NCBI RefSeq assembly: GCF_900108095.1
Contig: NZ_FNWL01000002.1
Coordinates: forward strand, 1,236,741 to 1,300,740
Source: Natronorubrum sediminis
GTDB lineage: Archaea > Halobacteriota > Halobacteria > Halobacteriales > Natrialbaceae
Direction of reading: 5' to 3'
Length of the DNA: 64,000 nucleotides
Part shown: piece by piece, positions 16,470 to 25,555 of the stretch
How the letters are laid out: each line of letters begins with the position of its first letter
Numbering within the stretch: the first letter of the stretch is position 1
Position numbers and translations under genes: made by a program
Notes under the pieces: generated by a model
What the model saw: the letters and a program-made list of their open reading frames with translations, nothing else
What the model was told of the DNA's origin: nothing
The model's database searches: none

Positions 16470-16520
16470 ACAGTGAATAGCTGTCAGAATTCGATAATAT
16501 AGTTTTGTGATGCTCACTGT
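16470..16520. promoter_or_regulatory. Inverted repeat flanking the TATA box of the GH26-like gene
   Basis: ACAGTGA (16470-16476) and TCACTGT (16514-16520) form a perfect 7-bp inverted repeat with a 37-bp spacer. GATAATATAG at 16493-16502 lies between them, about 28 nt before the GTG start at 16526, so a leaderless transcript is likely. The repeat is a candidate operator by position only. Confidence 0.4.
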
Positions 16521-16525
16521 ATCGT

Positions 16526-17686
16526 GTGCTTTCCACCGTGACAGATATAGTACCAACAGTCGTTACAAACGCTGTGCGTCGACGTGACATACTCGGGACG
16601 ATCTCCACGGCTGCGATTGTAAGTTCGGTGAGCGGGTGCACTCAATCGACGGTCGAGGAGGGAACTCGTCTCATCGGCTCGTACCCCGGCGACGACGCCA
16701 CCTCACCGGAACGCTATCGCCCCTTCGAGAAGTGGCTCGAGACGCGCTTCGGCGTGCTCACGCTCTACGTGAACGCGGACGACGACGAGCGTGTCCGCCA
16801 GAACTTCCTCTCGGGACTAACGGACGTCTGGCAGACGGGTCACGTCCCCATGGTGACCTGGCTTTCTTACGTCGATTCGGAGTCGGAGACGCCGTCGACG
16901 ATCACACGCCAGATCCGCGATGGTGAGTACGACGCTGTCCTCGAGTGGTGGGTGGACGAACTTTCGGCGTGGTTGGCGGCCGACGACCCAGTGATCGACG
17001 GGCCACGCCGACTCTATTTTAGGCCGTTTCCGGAAATGAACGGGGACTGGCTTCCCTGGAGCGTCCTCGAGGACGACGACGTCGAACCGTTCGTCGACGC
17101 GTGGCGCTACGTTCACGAGCGGTTGATGGACGCAGTCGATGCGGACGATCCACGTGAACGCGTCCAGTGGATCTGGAATCCGAACGCAACAGAACACACC
17201 GACGTTCCAACCGAAGCGAGTTATCCGGGTGAGGAGTACGTCGACTGGATCGGAATCGACGGCTACAATTTCGGTGATAGTTCGATGGGAGACGGCTGGC
17301 AGTCGCCGGAGTCAGTTTTCGAACCGATGCGAACCAGGCTCGCCGATCTCAGCGATCGACCCGTATCGATCCCCGAATTTGGATCGACGTCCGTCAGAGA
17401 CGGTGAGCACGACGTATCCGCCAAAGACGAGTGGATCGACGATGTCTTCGAGTACATCGAGGCGAACGATATCCGAATGGTATGTTGGTTCAACATCGAC
17501 AAGGAAACCGACTGGGCGGTCTTCGGCGGTGCTCGCGGCACGGATACGTTCGAAGACGAACGCAGAGACGAACGTTATCGCGTCTACGATAGCTTTCGGG
17601 AACGGGTCCAGCGGGGTGACTACGTCGGCGGAAGCACCCAGACGCCCGGCGTCCTCTCGAGCAATCACTTCCAGGGCCGGTTTTGA
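16526..17686 (+). CDS. GH26-like (beta-mannanase type) glycoside hydrolase, Tat-exported lipoprotein
   Basis: The 386-residue product has a twin-arginine signal (RRRDILGTIST at about 18-28) ending in the lipobox VSGC near residue 37, so it should be lipid-anchored outside the cell. The mature part reads as a (beta/alpha)8 GH26-type hydrolase. RPFPEMNGDW holds the putative acid/base glutamate (canonical form RPFHEMNG, here with Pro instead of His), and SIPEFGST holds the putative nucleophile. The GTG at 16526 fits a TATA box at -28; GTG 16574, just before the RRR motif, is an alternative. It is convergent with the polysaccharide synthesis operon, so it may trim or degrade that polymer. The exact substrate is unknown. 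Confidence 0.8.
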   Translation: MLSTVTDIVPTVVTNAVRRRDILGTISTAAIVSSVSGCTQSTVEEGTRLIGSYPGDDATSPERYRPFEKWLETRFGVLTLYVNADDDERVRQNFLSGLTDVWQTGHVPMVTWLSYVDSESETPSTITRQIRDGEYDAVLEWWVDELSAWLAADDPVIDGPRRLYFRPFPEMNGDWLPWSVLEDDDVEPFVDAWRYVHERLMDAVDADDPRERVQWIWNPNATEHTDVPTEASYPGEEYVDWIGIDGYNFGDSSMGDGWQSPESVFEPMRTRLADLSDRPVSIPEFGSTSVRDGEHDVSAKDEWIDDVFEYIEANDIRMVCWFNIDKETDWAVFGGARGTDTFEDERRDERYRVYDSFRERVQRGDYVGGSTQTPGVLSSNHFQGRF

Positions 17687-17796
17687 GTGACGACACGAGA
17701 GCTACCGCGATCACGGCGATACTCGATCAGGTCGCCCTCGAGTCAGTCACGGAGGGAGACTCGTACTCTGAGATGTAAACCGACTCAGTGCACTCG

Positions 17797-19482
17797 TTAT
17801 TCGGTTTCGTTGTTCTCGAGTGAAAACCGATAGGTGTCAATCTCGCCGTGCTCGTAGTACTCGTACTCCGCCGCTGCGGCCTCGAGGTCGGTGATCCATT
17901 CGTCCTCGTGTTCGTACGCCTGCGGGGCGACGACCCAAAATTGGGTTCCGTCACCGGGTGTCTCAGCGAGTGCAGTTTCAGTCTCATTGATCGTCTCCTC
18001 CGGCGAAACGAACGGATCCTGTGAATCACCGACTGCAGCGTCGGGCGGATCCAGCACGGTTTCGGGCGGCCGATCCGTATAGGCGACGAGCGCGTCTGCA
18101 GTATACCCCGGCGTGACGAAAATTGGTTCGTCCGGACTCGCGTCGACCGTCGCTGCCGTTCCCGGCCAATCTTCCTGCGTCTCCGCACCGACGTAGACGC
18201 CCGCGGAAGCGACTAATCCGACGAGCAGGAGTGTTACGAGAAGCCAGCGGAGTGAACGCCGGTCGATCCGAGTCACTCCGTGTGCGGCGACCAACGCGAG
18301 ACCGCCGAGCGAGACGAACGCGTACTCGAGGTGAAAGACCGGTACGAAGACGTGCGAAATGACGTACGGAGCCAAAATCGGGACGAAAGCCCAACACAGG
18401 ACGACGTACTCGCGTTGAAGGTAGGTTCTGACGACAGTGTCGTCGGCGTTCGCGTCGCCTGAACGAACGATTCGCTTCGTCACGATTGTACGGTCGTCGT
18501 CGGGTTCCTCTGCGGTGAACGGTGCGTTTTGGTGCCACTCGCGGACGTTTTCCGGCGTGTAGGTGATGAACGAGTACGCCCCGAGCACCACGAGACAGCC
18601 GAGGACGACGATAGAAAGGGTGTGGCTGACCGGATCGTGAACGGCGAATGGGTAGGTCGCAAGCCTCCCGGCGTACACGAGGAGCGTCTGAGCGAACTGG
18701 CCCAACGTTGGCGGCGCGAACCACGAGAACGGTTCGGTGTTCCCCAGACGAACGTGCCAAACGAACGTTCCGAGCCACGGGAGCGATCCAACGACGATCA
18801 GCGCCTGCGCTGTGAGCCACGCTCGACCCGGGATTCGATCTGGCCACCCTCGAGGGAGTATCCATCGAACGACGAGGACGTTGTGCGCGAGGATGACGAA
18901 CACTCCGGTGACGTGAGTACAGACGAGCAACACGCACGAGAGTACGTATCCGGCCCACACGGTCCGCGAGCGATCCCCGGATAACAATCGCGCAAAGAAA
19001 TAGAACGAGAGTGTACTACAGAGAAACAACAACGCGAGGAAACGGGCTTCCCGCGAGTACTGAATGTGGAGTGGTGAGAGCGCGAGAACGAGAGCAGCGA
19101 GAACGCCGACGCGTCGGTCGAACAGCACACGTCCGGTCGCGTACAGGAGGTAGACCGAGGCAACCCCACAGAGAACCGAGAACGACCTGGCGAGGAAGGT
19201 TGTCGAACCGACGAGTCCGAGCCACCCCTGTACGAGCATGATATGCAGCGGCGATTCGGGGACGTTGCCCGCGACAATCGCTTCGATCGTACTCGAGGGG
19301 TTGGGTGTCCATCCCTCGAGGGCTGCGATTTCGTCCAACCAGAGGCCGTCCGTCGTCAGTCCGTGAAACCGGATGACGCCGGCGAGGAGCAAGACGATGG
19401 CCATCGATAACTGCGGCCAATACGCGACGAGAACGTCCGACACACGCGAACGCGACAGCACAATGGAAGAATCGACTGCCAT
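17797..19482 (-). CDS. Glycosyltransferase family 39-like membrane protein
   Basis: This is a 561-residue polytopic protein with about ten or eleven helices across residues 20-450 and an extracytoplasmic soluble C-terminus. GLWLDEIAALEG near residue 46 carries the acidic pair typical of GT39/ArnT-type transferases. The segment SPLHIQYSREARFLALLFL, with the SREAR loop after the fourth helix, is also typical. Such enzymes move a sugar from a polyprenyl-phosphate donor onto a polymer or protein at the outer face. Its ATG overlaps the stop of the upstream GT2 gene (TAATG), so the two are translationally coupled. It may decorate the polymer made by that synthase. Confidence 0.86.
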   Translation of the reverse strand: MAVDSSIVLSRSRVSDVLVAYWPQLSMAIVLLLAGVIRFHGLTTDGLWLDEIAALEGWTPNPSSTIEAIVAGNVPESPLHIMLVQGWLGLVGSTTFLARSFSVLCGVASVYLLYATGRVLFDRRVGVLAALVLALSPLHIQYSREARFLALLFLCSTLSFYFFARLLSGDRSRTVWAGYVLSCVLLVCTHVTGVFVILAHNVLVVRWILPRGWPDRIPGRAWLTAQALIVVGSLPWLGTFVWHVRLGNTEPFSWFAPPTLGQFAQTLLVYAGRLATYPFAVHDPVSHTLSIVVLGCLVVLGAYSFITYTPENVREWHQNAPFTAEEPDDDRTIVTKRIVRSGDANADDTVVRTYLQREYVVLCWAFVPILAPYVISHVFVPVFHLEYAFVSLGGLALVAAHGVTRIDRRSLRWLLVTLLLVGLVASAGVYVGAETQEDWPGTAATVDASPDEPIFVTPGYTADALVAYTDRPPETVLDPPDAAVGDSQDPFVSPEETINETETALAETPGDGTQFWVVAPQAYEHEDEWITDLEAAAAEYEYYEHGEIDTYRFSLENNETE

Positions 19483-20990
19483 TATTCGGTGGCTGAGTCG
19501 TCGGCTTCTCGTTGATCAATTCGCTGTGCGTGCGTCCAGTCGAGGTCCCGATCGGAGACGACGTCGAACAGACACTTGAGGTTCAACGCATCGTGAAAGT
19601 GCTTGTATCCGATAACGAAAAGAGGCGCGTAGATGATCAACCGCCAGTCCTCGCCCTCGATGAGAATGCCGAGCGCTGCGATGAGGACGATGATGCTCGT
19701 AAAGAAGACGAACAGTGCGAGCACCTGAACGACCTGTCCGACCAGGAGCAACCAGGCGATGAACCCAAGTATAATCCAGGTGGCGACAGGCAAGAAGAAC
19801 AACTCGACCAACCGAAATGGAACCGCAAGTCGATGAAGGAGCCCGTAGGAGGAGTCGACGACCACCCGAATGTGCTTGAACAAGGTCATGTAGTTACCGC
19901 GATACCACCGGAGTCGCTGGTTGTAAAGCGACGTCCAGGTGTCCGGAGCCTCGGTATAGACGCGGGCATCGCTAACGGAAACGCGATACCCTGAGCGGAG
20001 TATTTTCATCGTCACGTCAAAGTCCTCGGTTAGCGTCTCCGGATCGTACGCGAAGACGCCCTCAATCGCCTCGCGGCGATACGCGCCGAGACACCCTGGA
20101 ACGATCAGAACGATGCCGAAGTAATCGAGCATTCGACGGTAGATGTTGACCCCGATGGTGTACTCGAGTTGCTGACAGCGCGTGATCAACGAGTTGCGGT
20201 TCCAAATCGTCACGTTACTCGCGACGGCACCAATTTCTGGATTCGACGCGAACGGCGCGACGATCTGTTTGAGGGCGTCGGTTGCGACGATGCTGTCCGC
20301 ATCGGCCGTGACGATAACCTCCCCTTCGGCGAACAGTAGTCCGTAGTTGAGAGCGGAGTACTTGCCGCCGTTTTCTTTCGTCACGACGCGAACTCCGTCG
20401 GATTCGAACGAACGTGCTTCCTCGGCCGTTTCGTCCGTACTTCCGTCGTCGATAACGATGATCTCCAATTGTTCTTCCGGGTAGCGCGCCTCGAGTAACG
20501 ACGCGACCGTTCGACCGACGTAGCCGGCCTCGTTGTACGCCGGAACGAGAACGGTGATCGACGGAAACGGTGGTGACGGAGTGAACTTCGCGTGATCGAC
20601 CTGATCGTGATAGAGTGCGATGAGGGCAATGAACCAGTAGTACACGAAGATGAGTGCAATCGCGAAGAGGTGAACGAACTGGATGGGAGTTGGATAGACC
20701 CAGCCAATCGTGACGACGCCGATCGCATAACCGCACAGAACGACCACCAGTGCCCCGACACCGAAGACATCTCGGTACCACGGTCTGTACATAACCACGT
20801 AGTACGACCACCCGACGTAACAGGCCATGATCAGTCCGAATCCAGCGACCGCGTACACCGAGCCATCGTCCATTACGCCGGCGAGCAACCAGAACGGAAG
20901 CAACGCCGAGAGAAACAACGCGACCGAGAGCCACCTGACTGACCGAAGTATCGACCAAAGTCGGAAGCCGACGGTTTGAGGGGATTTCAT
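19482..20990 (-). CDS. Membrane glycosyltransferase family 2 (PgaC/hyaluronan-synthase-like processive synthase)
   Basis: The 502-residue protein has four hydrophobic segments before residue 130. A GT2 catalytic domain follows (ITVLVPAYNEAGYVGRTV; IIVIDDGSTDETAEE; VTADADSI as the DxD; TEDFD; and QRLRWYRG as the QxxRW motif), then four or more C-terminal helices. The full D, D, D, QxxRW set marks a processive synthase that makes and extrudes a beta-linked polysaccharide, as in poly-N-acetylglucosamine or hyaluronan synthases. It is the middle gene of a three-gene operon, overlapping both neighbours as TAATG. The linked deacetylase suggests an N-acetylated polymer; this is inference. Confidence 0.9.
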   Translation of the reverse strand: MKSPQTVGFRLWSILRSVRWLSVALFLSALLPFWLLAGVMDDGSVYAVAGFGLIMACYVGWSYYVVMYRPWYRDVFGVGALVVVLCGYAIGVVTIGWVYPTPIQFVHLFAIALIFVYYWFIALIALYHDQVDHAKFTPSPPFPSITVLVPAYNEAGYVGRTVASLLEARYPEEQLEIIVIDDGSTDETAEEARSFESDGVRVVTKENGGKYSALNYGLLFAEGEVIVTADADSIVATDALKQIVAPFASNPEIGAVASNVTIWNRNSLITRCQQLEYTIGVNIYRRMLDYFGIVLIVPGCLGAYRREAIEGVFAYDPETLTEDFDVTMKILRSGYRVSVSDARVYTEAPDTWTSLYNQRLRWYRGNYMTLFKHIRVVVDSSYGLLHRLAVPFRLVELFFLPVATWIILGFIAWLLLVGQVVQVLALFVFFTSIIVLIAALGILIEGEDWRLIIYAPLFVIGYKHFHDALNLKCLFDVVSDRDLDWTHAQRIDQREADDSATE

Positions 20991-22360
20991 TAGAACAGCA
21001 CGCTCCGGATTTCAGTCCACGGGTTCGGTGTGATCGACTGTGAGGAGTCATCGTCCGCAGTTTCGCTCACAGTTTCTTCGATCGGTTCGAGAACCCGCCA
21101 TCCGTCGTCCGTTTCTTCGATATCACCCGACTCGAGGCCATCACCGAACTGTTCGAGCGTCATGAACGTGACGTCGTCTGTCGCGTTCATGTGCTCGATA
21201 AGCGATCGCAACATCTCGAGTTGGTCCTCGCTCGTGAAGTACTGGTAGTGAAGCATTTGGACGTACGGTTCGTTGTCTTCGACGGCCTCGTCGAACGAAT
21301 CTGTCAGCGTCTCGAGGTCGTGGAAGGGGACCTCGTCGGAGTCGTTATCCGCGTTCGACCAGTCCTCGAACGCCTGCGTCTCTGGCACGTGTGTGATACC
21401 GTCCTTCACAAACGGCGCTTCCTCCTTGTAGTACGCTGACGTGAACCACTCTCCCCCAGAGACGATCGGATACCCCTCCTCGACGAGGACTTCCACCGTG
21501 TTGTCATCGTACGTGTTCATTGGCGGAATGAACGTCTGAGAGGGTCTATCGACGCAGTCGTGCATGATCTCCTCACCAGCGACGAGCCATTCGTGTTGGG
21601 TCGTGATCGAGACGTTCCCGAACTCACTTCCGTTGTAAAAATCGGTCTGTTCTTCGTGTGTATATCCGTGAATCGCCATCTCGAATTGGTCGGGATACTC
21701 GGACTCGAGTGAGCGGAGGTACGAGCAGGTTTCGTCGTCGTCGGTAATCGCGTTCTCACCGGCTACCTTTGGGATGATCCCGAGCGTAACGGGAACTTCC
21801 TCGTCGATGAACACCTGGTCGACGGCTCGCATCTCTTCTTGGTTGTACCACGGCTGAATGTCGTCGTTCCTGAAGATGACGATCGTCTCGTGTGTTTCCC
21901 ACGACCGATCGACTGATTGGTGGTCGCTCGATTCCGAATCGAGTATCGTGCTGACCGAGACGGTGCCAGCGATTCCAGCCAGCAGGATGGCGATGACCAG
22001 CGCCGAGACCATCAGTTGCTGTCCGCGCTCCGTGTTCGGTCGATACCGATCCGGGATCCAAGACAGTTCACCACCGGGCGTCGGCGTCGGTAGATCCGGA
22101 AACTGAATCCGTCTATTCGTAGCCGGTGTTTCCTCCGTTTCTCCCTCGAGTTCGAACCGCCGTCCGCACTCGAGACACCGGCATACGGAATTGACCGCGT
22201 TCAGGTCTCCAAGCGGTTCAGCGTGGCCACACTTCGGACACTCTCCCTCTTCGAAAACCGTTATCGGTCCAACGTGCCCACAGTCGTGTTCAACGATTCG
22301 TTCAGTAGTTAGCCTGAGAGAACCACACCGTTGGCATCCCTCATTCGGACCACCAGTCAT
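20990..22360 (-). CDS. Membrane-anchored polysaccharide deacetylase-like protein with N-terminal zinc-ribbon (TackOD1-like) domain
   Basis: The 456-residue protein has three parts. Residues ~8-75 carry paired cysteines and a histidine (CQRCGS, HDCGH, GECPKCGH, CRCLECGRRF), a metal-binding module that resembles TackOD1-type output domains. One transmembrane helix spans about 118-140. An extracytoplasmic NodB-type domain runs from about 155 to 420, with the metal-binding FRNDDIQPW and the AIHGYTHEEQ His pair. It would remove acetyl groups from a growing polysaccharide (PgaB-like role). It is the first gene of the operon, and its stop overlaps the GT2 start. ATG 22360 and GTG 22363 are equivalent starts. 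Joining a cytosolic zinc ribbon to an external deacetylase is unusual. Confidence 0.82.
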   Translation of the reverse strand: MTGGPNEGCQRCGSLRLTTERIVEHDCGHVGPITVFEEGECPKCGHAEPLGDLNAVNSVCRCLECGRRFELEGETEETPATNRRIQFPDLPTPTPGGELSWIPDRYRPNTERGQQLMVSALVIAILLAGIAGTVSVSTILDSESSDHQSVDRSWETHETIVIFRNDDIQPWYNQEEMRAVDQVFIDEEVPVTLGIIPKVAGENAITDDDETCSYLRSLESEYPDQFEMAIHGYTHEEQTDFYNGSEFGNVSITTQHEWLVAGEEIMHDCVDRPSQTFIPPMNTYDDNTVEVLVEEGYPIVSGGEWFTSAYYKEEAPFVKDGITHVPETQAFEDWSNADNDSDEVPFHDLETLTDSFDEAVEDNEPYVQMLHYQYFTSEDQLEMLRSLIEHMNATDDVTFMTLEQFGDGLESGDIEETDDGWRVLEPIEETVSETADDDSSQSITPNPWTEIRSVLF

Positions 22361-22755
22361 CACAATGTCAATACCCAGATCCGGGTTTTGTAATCACCTA
22401 CATACAACCTGGTAATTCTGCTTTTTTCTCTCATATTTGTAATTGGGGTAAAAACACAGCATAGGAGCCTAGAATCGTTCGGTTTGATCTCACCGATTTT
22501 CGATACAACTCCCAATATGAAATATATAAATCACATTCTGCCATAAGGTTCTCGACGCTAGACCATTTATTTACATATCCTAGATAGATCATCTAGCTGT
22601 ATTTCGTTTGGACGATTATCAGGCGACTGAGAGAGATGAAGTCGAATTCCTTCAGCAAGAATACACGAGTTGCTCCGAGGAGCCACCCCGGGGTGAGGCG
22701 AGTGAAGCGATTCGCCGCGCTTTTGGCCTGTGAGGTCGGATACTCTCTCACGCGA
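22361..22755. promoter_or_regulatory. AT-rich divergent promoter region with palindrome
   Basis: These 395 bases hold no gene and are far more AT-rich than the surroundings. AATATATAAA (22521-22530) is a strong TATA-like element, and the palindrome CTAGAT-agatc-ATCTAG lies at 22580-22596. The region separates the polysaccharide operon from the tRNA-modification gene and probably holds the promoters of both. The composition change fits a recently acquired polysaccharide block. Confidence 0.55.
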
Positions 22756-24009
22756 ATGGCCCGGTATCACATCGAAACCTACGGCTGTACGTCCAATCGC
22801 GGCGAGAGTCGCGAAATCGAGCGACGGCTCCGTGACGCGGGCCATCACCAGGTCGAGGGGCCAAGCGAGGCCGACGTCGCTATTTTGAACACCTGTACGG
22901 TCGTCGAGAAGACCGAGCGAAACATGCTCCGCCGGGCCGAGGAGTTAGCCGACGAAACCGCCGATCTGTTCATCACGGGCTGTATGGCCCTCGCACAGGG
23001 CGAGGAGTTCGCGAAGGCGGAAGTCGACGGCCAGGTGCTCCACTGGGACGAAGTCCCCGAGGCCGTCACCAACGGCGAGTGTCCGACGACGACCCCCGAC
23101 GCCGAACCCATTCTGGACGGCGTCGTCGGCATCCTCCCCATCGCTCGAGGCTGTATGTCTGATTGCTCGTACTGCATCACGAAACACGCCACGGGCAAAA
23201 TCGACTCCCCCTCCATCGAGGAGAACGTCGAAAAAGCCCGCGCGCTGATCCACGCCGGCGCGAAGGAGATCCGAATCACGGGCCAGGACACCGGCGTCTA
23301 CGGCTGGGACGAGGGCGAACGCAAACTCCACCGCCTGCTCGAGCGAATCTGTGAGATCGAGGGCGACTTCCGCATCCGCGTCGGCATGGCCAATCCGAAG
23401 GGCGTCCACGGCATCCGCGAGGAACTCGCTTCGGTCTTCGCCGAAAACGACGAACTCTACAACTTCCTGCACGCCCCCGTCCAATCCGGGTCGGACGACG
23501 TACTCGGCGACATGCGTCGTCAACACCAGGTCTCCGAGTATCTCGAGGTCATCGAGACGTTCGACGACGCACTCCCATACTGGACGCTCTCGACGGACTT
23601 CATCGTCGGGTTTCCGACCGAAACGGACCACGATCACGCCCAGTCGATGGCCTTGCTCCGCGAGACGCGCCCGGAGAAGGTCAACGTCACCCGCTTCTCG
23701 AAGCGGCCGGGGACCGACGCCGCCCAGATGAAGGGACTCGGCGGGACGATCAAGAAGGAACGCTCGAAGGAGATGAGCGCCGCCAAGCGCGACATCGTGG
23801 GTTCGGCCTACGAGGACATGGTCGGCGATACGCGCACGGACTGTCTGGTCGTCGAAGAGGGCACCGCAGACTCCGTCAAATGTCGCGACGCGGCCTATCG
23901 GCAGCTCATCGTCCAGCACGCGAGCGAGTACGGCCTCGAGCCCGGCGATTTCGTCGACCTCGAGGTGACGGCCCACGAGACGATGTACGCGTTCGGCAAG
24001 CCGATCTGA
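22756..24009 (+). CDS. tRNA (N6-threonylcarbamoyladenosine37-C2)-methylthiotransferase
   Basis: This 417-residue radical-SAM methylthiotransferase is of the archaeal/eukaryal CDKAL1 branch, which makes ms2t6A37 in ANN-decoding tRNAs. The N-terminal UPF0004 domain has three cluster cysteines (TYGCTSNRGESRE, LNTCTVVEKTE, FITGCMA). The radical-SAM motif is GCMSDCSYC (CxxxCxxC) near residue 133, and a TRAM-like domain ends the protein (DCLVVEEG...VDLEVTAHETMYAFG). The ATG at 22756 gives the standard MARYHIETYGC start; the in-frame extension upstream is not conserved. The gene stands alone and converges on the beta-helix gene with 20 nt between stops. Confidence 0.93.
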   Translation: MARYHIETYGCTSNRGESREIERRLRDAGHHQVEGPSEADVAILNTCTVVEKTERNMLRRAEELADETADLFITGCMALAQGEEFAKAEVDGQVLHWDEVPEAVTNGECPTTTPDAEPILDGVVGILPIARGCMSDCSYCITKHATGKIDSPSIEENVEKARALIHAGAKEIRITGQDTGVYGWDEGERKLHRLLERICEIEGDFRIRVGMANPKGVHGIREELASVFAENDELYNFLHAPVQSGSDDVLGDMRRQHQVSEYLEVIETFDDALPYWTLSTDFIVGFPTETDHDHAQSMALLRETRPEKVNVTRFSKRPGTDAAQMKGLGGTIKKERSKEMSAAKRDIVGSAYEDMVGDTRTDCLVVEEGTADSVKCRDAAYRQLIVQHASEYGLEPGDFVDLEVTAHETMYAFGKPI

Positions 24010-24029
24010 ATCGCGTCGCGAAAACGCTC

Positions 24030-25553
24030 TTACGACGATGACGACATAACCCACTCCCGAATCTCGCCGTCGACGACGACTTCCTCCCCGACATCGTCGA
24101 ACGTGATACCACCGTAGGCCACGCTGCTCTCGGGTCCCGAATAGATGCCCACGGTGCCACACTTCGCCGCTCGAGCGGTCGTTAGTGTCGCCTCGGCGTT
24201 CTCCCGGAATCGGAACGCCTGGTGGTCCGCACCACTCGCTGTAACCGTGCTCAGCTTCAGGTCGTCCATATCGTCGAAGATAATCGAATTCGTGAACGGG
24301 CCGTCGACGATGAGGTTCGAAATTGAGGTGCCGTCGAATCCGCTCGCGTACAGCCCCGAACCCGATGCCAATTCACTGTCGTCAGTTCTGATCGTGACGT
24401 TCGTGATCGTCAGCGCTCGCCGTCCGCTCTCGACGTGACCCAACGAAATGCCTCTCGCGTTGTCGAGACACGAGACGCCTTCGATCGTCAGATCGTCGAT
24501 TAGATCGCCAGGGTCCGACCTGATGGCCGAGTGTCGACAGCCGGTGACGTGGCCATCCGAAATCGTGATCGACTCGTTTCCGTCGCGGTGGATGTGGATC
24601 CCGTACTCCGGATCGTTCGTCGGATCGATTTCGAAGTTCTTCAGGGTACAGTTGCTGGTCGGGGTGCCGTCGTCGTTCGCACGCGCATCACGTTTCCCGT
24701 CCCAGATCCCGTTCGCAGCCGTCCCGGAGACCTGATTGTCGAACTGAATCGGCGCGTCCGAGTCGCCCTCCCCGCCACACGTCGCCCAGTAGCCGTCCAC
24801 GACCACGTTTTTCGACGAGACGACGTCGATGTGGTGGTAGTAGATGGCGTCGCCGTAGATCTGTTCTAGCCGGACGTTCTCCGCGTGTGCGGGCAGAATT
24901 CCGTTCGTCGCCGGCGAGTCGATCCGGACGTTACAGACGCCCCAGTTCGACGCGCCGTCGTACCCGCCCGCGTCGTAGCCCACGTTGGAGAGGAGCGCAA
25001 ACCCTTCGTTACCATCTGCGCGCACCCCCTCGAGGACCGTCGAGCGACCGGCACCAAGTACAATCGTCTCGTCACCAATCAGCGGCGTCCGCTCGAGGCG
25101 GTACCGTCCGGGCGGGAAGTACACGATACCGCCCCCGGCCTTGGCGACCGTCTCGAGGAGATCGTGGACGGTCTGTCCGACGTCAGTTGTGCCGTCACCT
25201 TCGATGCCGTGTGCCTCGACGTTCCAGACGGGAGTTTCCTCGGTCCGTGCGTCGACGAGACTCGCCGTTTCGACGCTCGTCTCCTCGAAGTAACTCGTTC
25301 CAGGTACCGGATGGTCGGCGCTTCCGCGACCGCCGAAATACGCCCAGTCCTCGCTCGAGGCATCCCAGCGCCAGGTGATCCCCTGGTCGGTCGCGTGGTA
25401 GAGTTCGTCATCGTACTCGCCTTCTACCGGCCGGTCGGCGATGGGCCCACGAACCAGTGCGTGCTCGTCGAGCGCCTCGACCGTGTCAGTGTGATCCCAC
25501 TCGTCTCCCGGCTCGTACGTCCCCAATCCGAGTCGCGGCGTTTCGTCGGCCAC
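24030..25553 (-). CDS. Right-handed parallel beta-helix (pectate-lyase-like) protein, main frame of an apparent frameshifted lipoprotein gene
   Basis: After a ~90-residue entry module with DHTDTVEALDEHALVRGP, the product shows the start of a pectate-lyase-type helix (NVEAHGIEGDGTTDVGQTVHDLL... then GGGIVYFPPGRYRL). Many beta-helix rungs rich in N, D and short strands follow (ITISDGHVTGCRHSAIRSD, LTIEGVSCLDNARGISLG). Such proteins bind or cleave polysaccharides outside the cell. However, the main frame has no export signal; a perfect Tat-lipoprotein signal sits just upstream in another frame (25556-25696). A missing G/C in the run at 25564-25567 would join them. GTG 25553 is only the first start downstream of the break. 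Either a sequencing error or a genuine disabling mutation is possible. Confidence 0.75.
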   Translation of the reverse strand: MADETPRLGLGTYEPGDEWDHTDTVEALDEHALVRGPIADRPVEGEYDDELYHATDQGITWRWDASSEDWAYFGGRGSADHPVPGTSYFEETSVETASLVDARTEETPVWNVEAHGIEGDGTTDVGQTVHDLLETVAKAGGGIVYFPPGRYRLERTPLIGDETIVLGAGRSTVLEGVRADGNEGFALLSNVGYDAGGYDGASNWGVCNVRIDSPATNGILPAHAENVRLEQIYGDAIYYHHIDVVSSKNVVVDGYWATCGGEGDSDAPIQFDNQVSGTAANGIWDGKRDARANDDGTPTSNCTLKNFEIDPTNDPEYGIHIHRDGNESITISDGHVTGCRHSAIRSDPGDLIDDLTIEGVSCLDNARGISLGHVESGRRALTITNVTIRTDDSELASGSGLYASGFDGTSISNLIVDGPFTNSIIFDDMDDLKLSTVTASGADHQAFRFRENAEATLTTARAAKCGTVGIYSGPESSVAYGGITFDDVGEEVVVDGEIREWVMSSSS

Positions 25554-25555
25554 AC

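Noticed and set aside
22945..24162. 405-codon minus-strand frame opposite the tRNA methylthiotransferase
   Set aside because: Antisense shadow; it also runs into the beta-helix gene and shows no domain.
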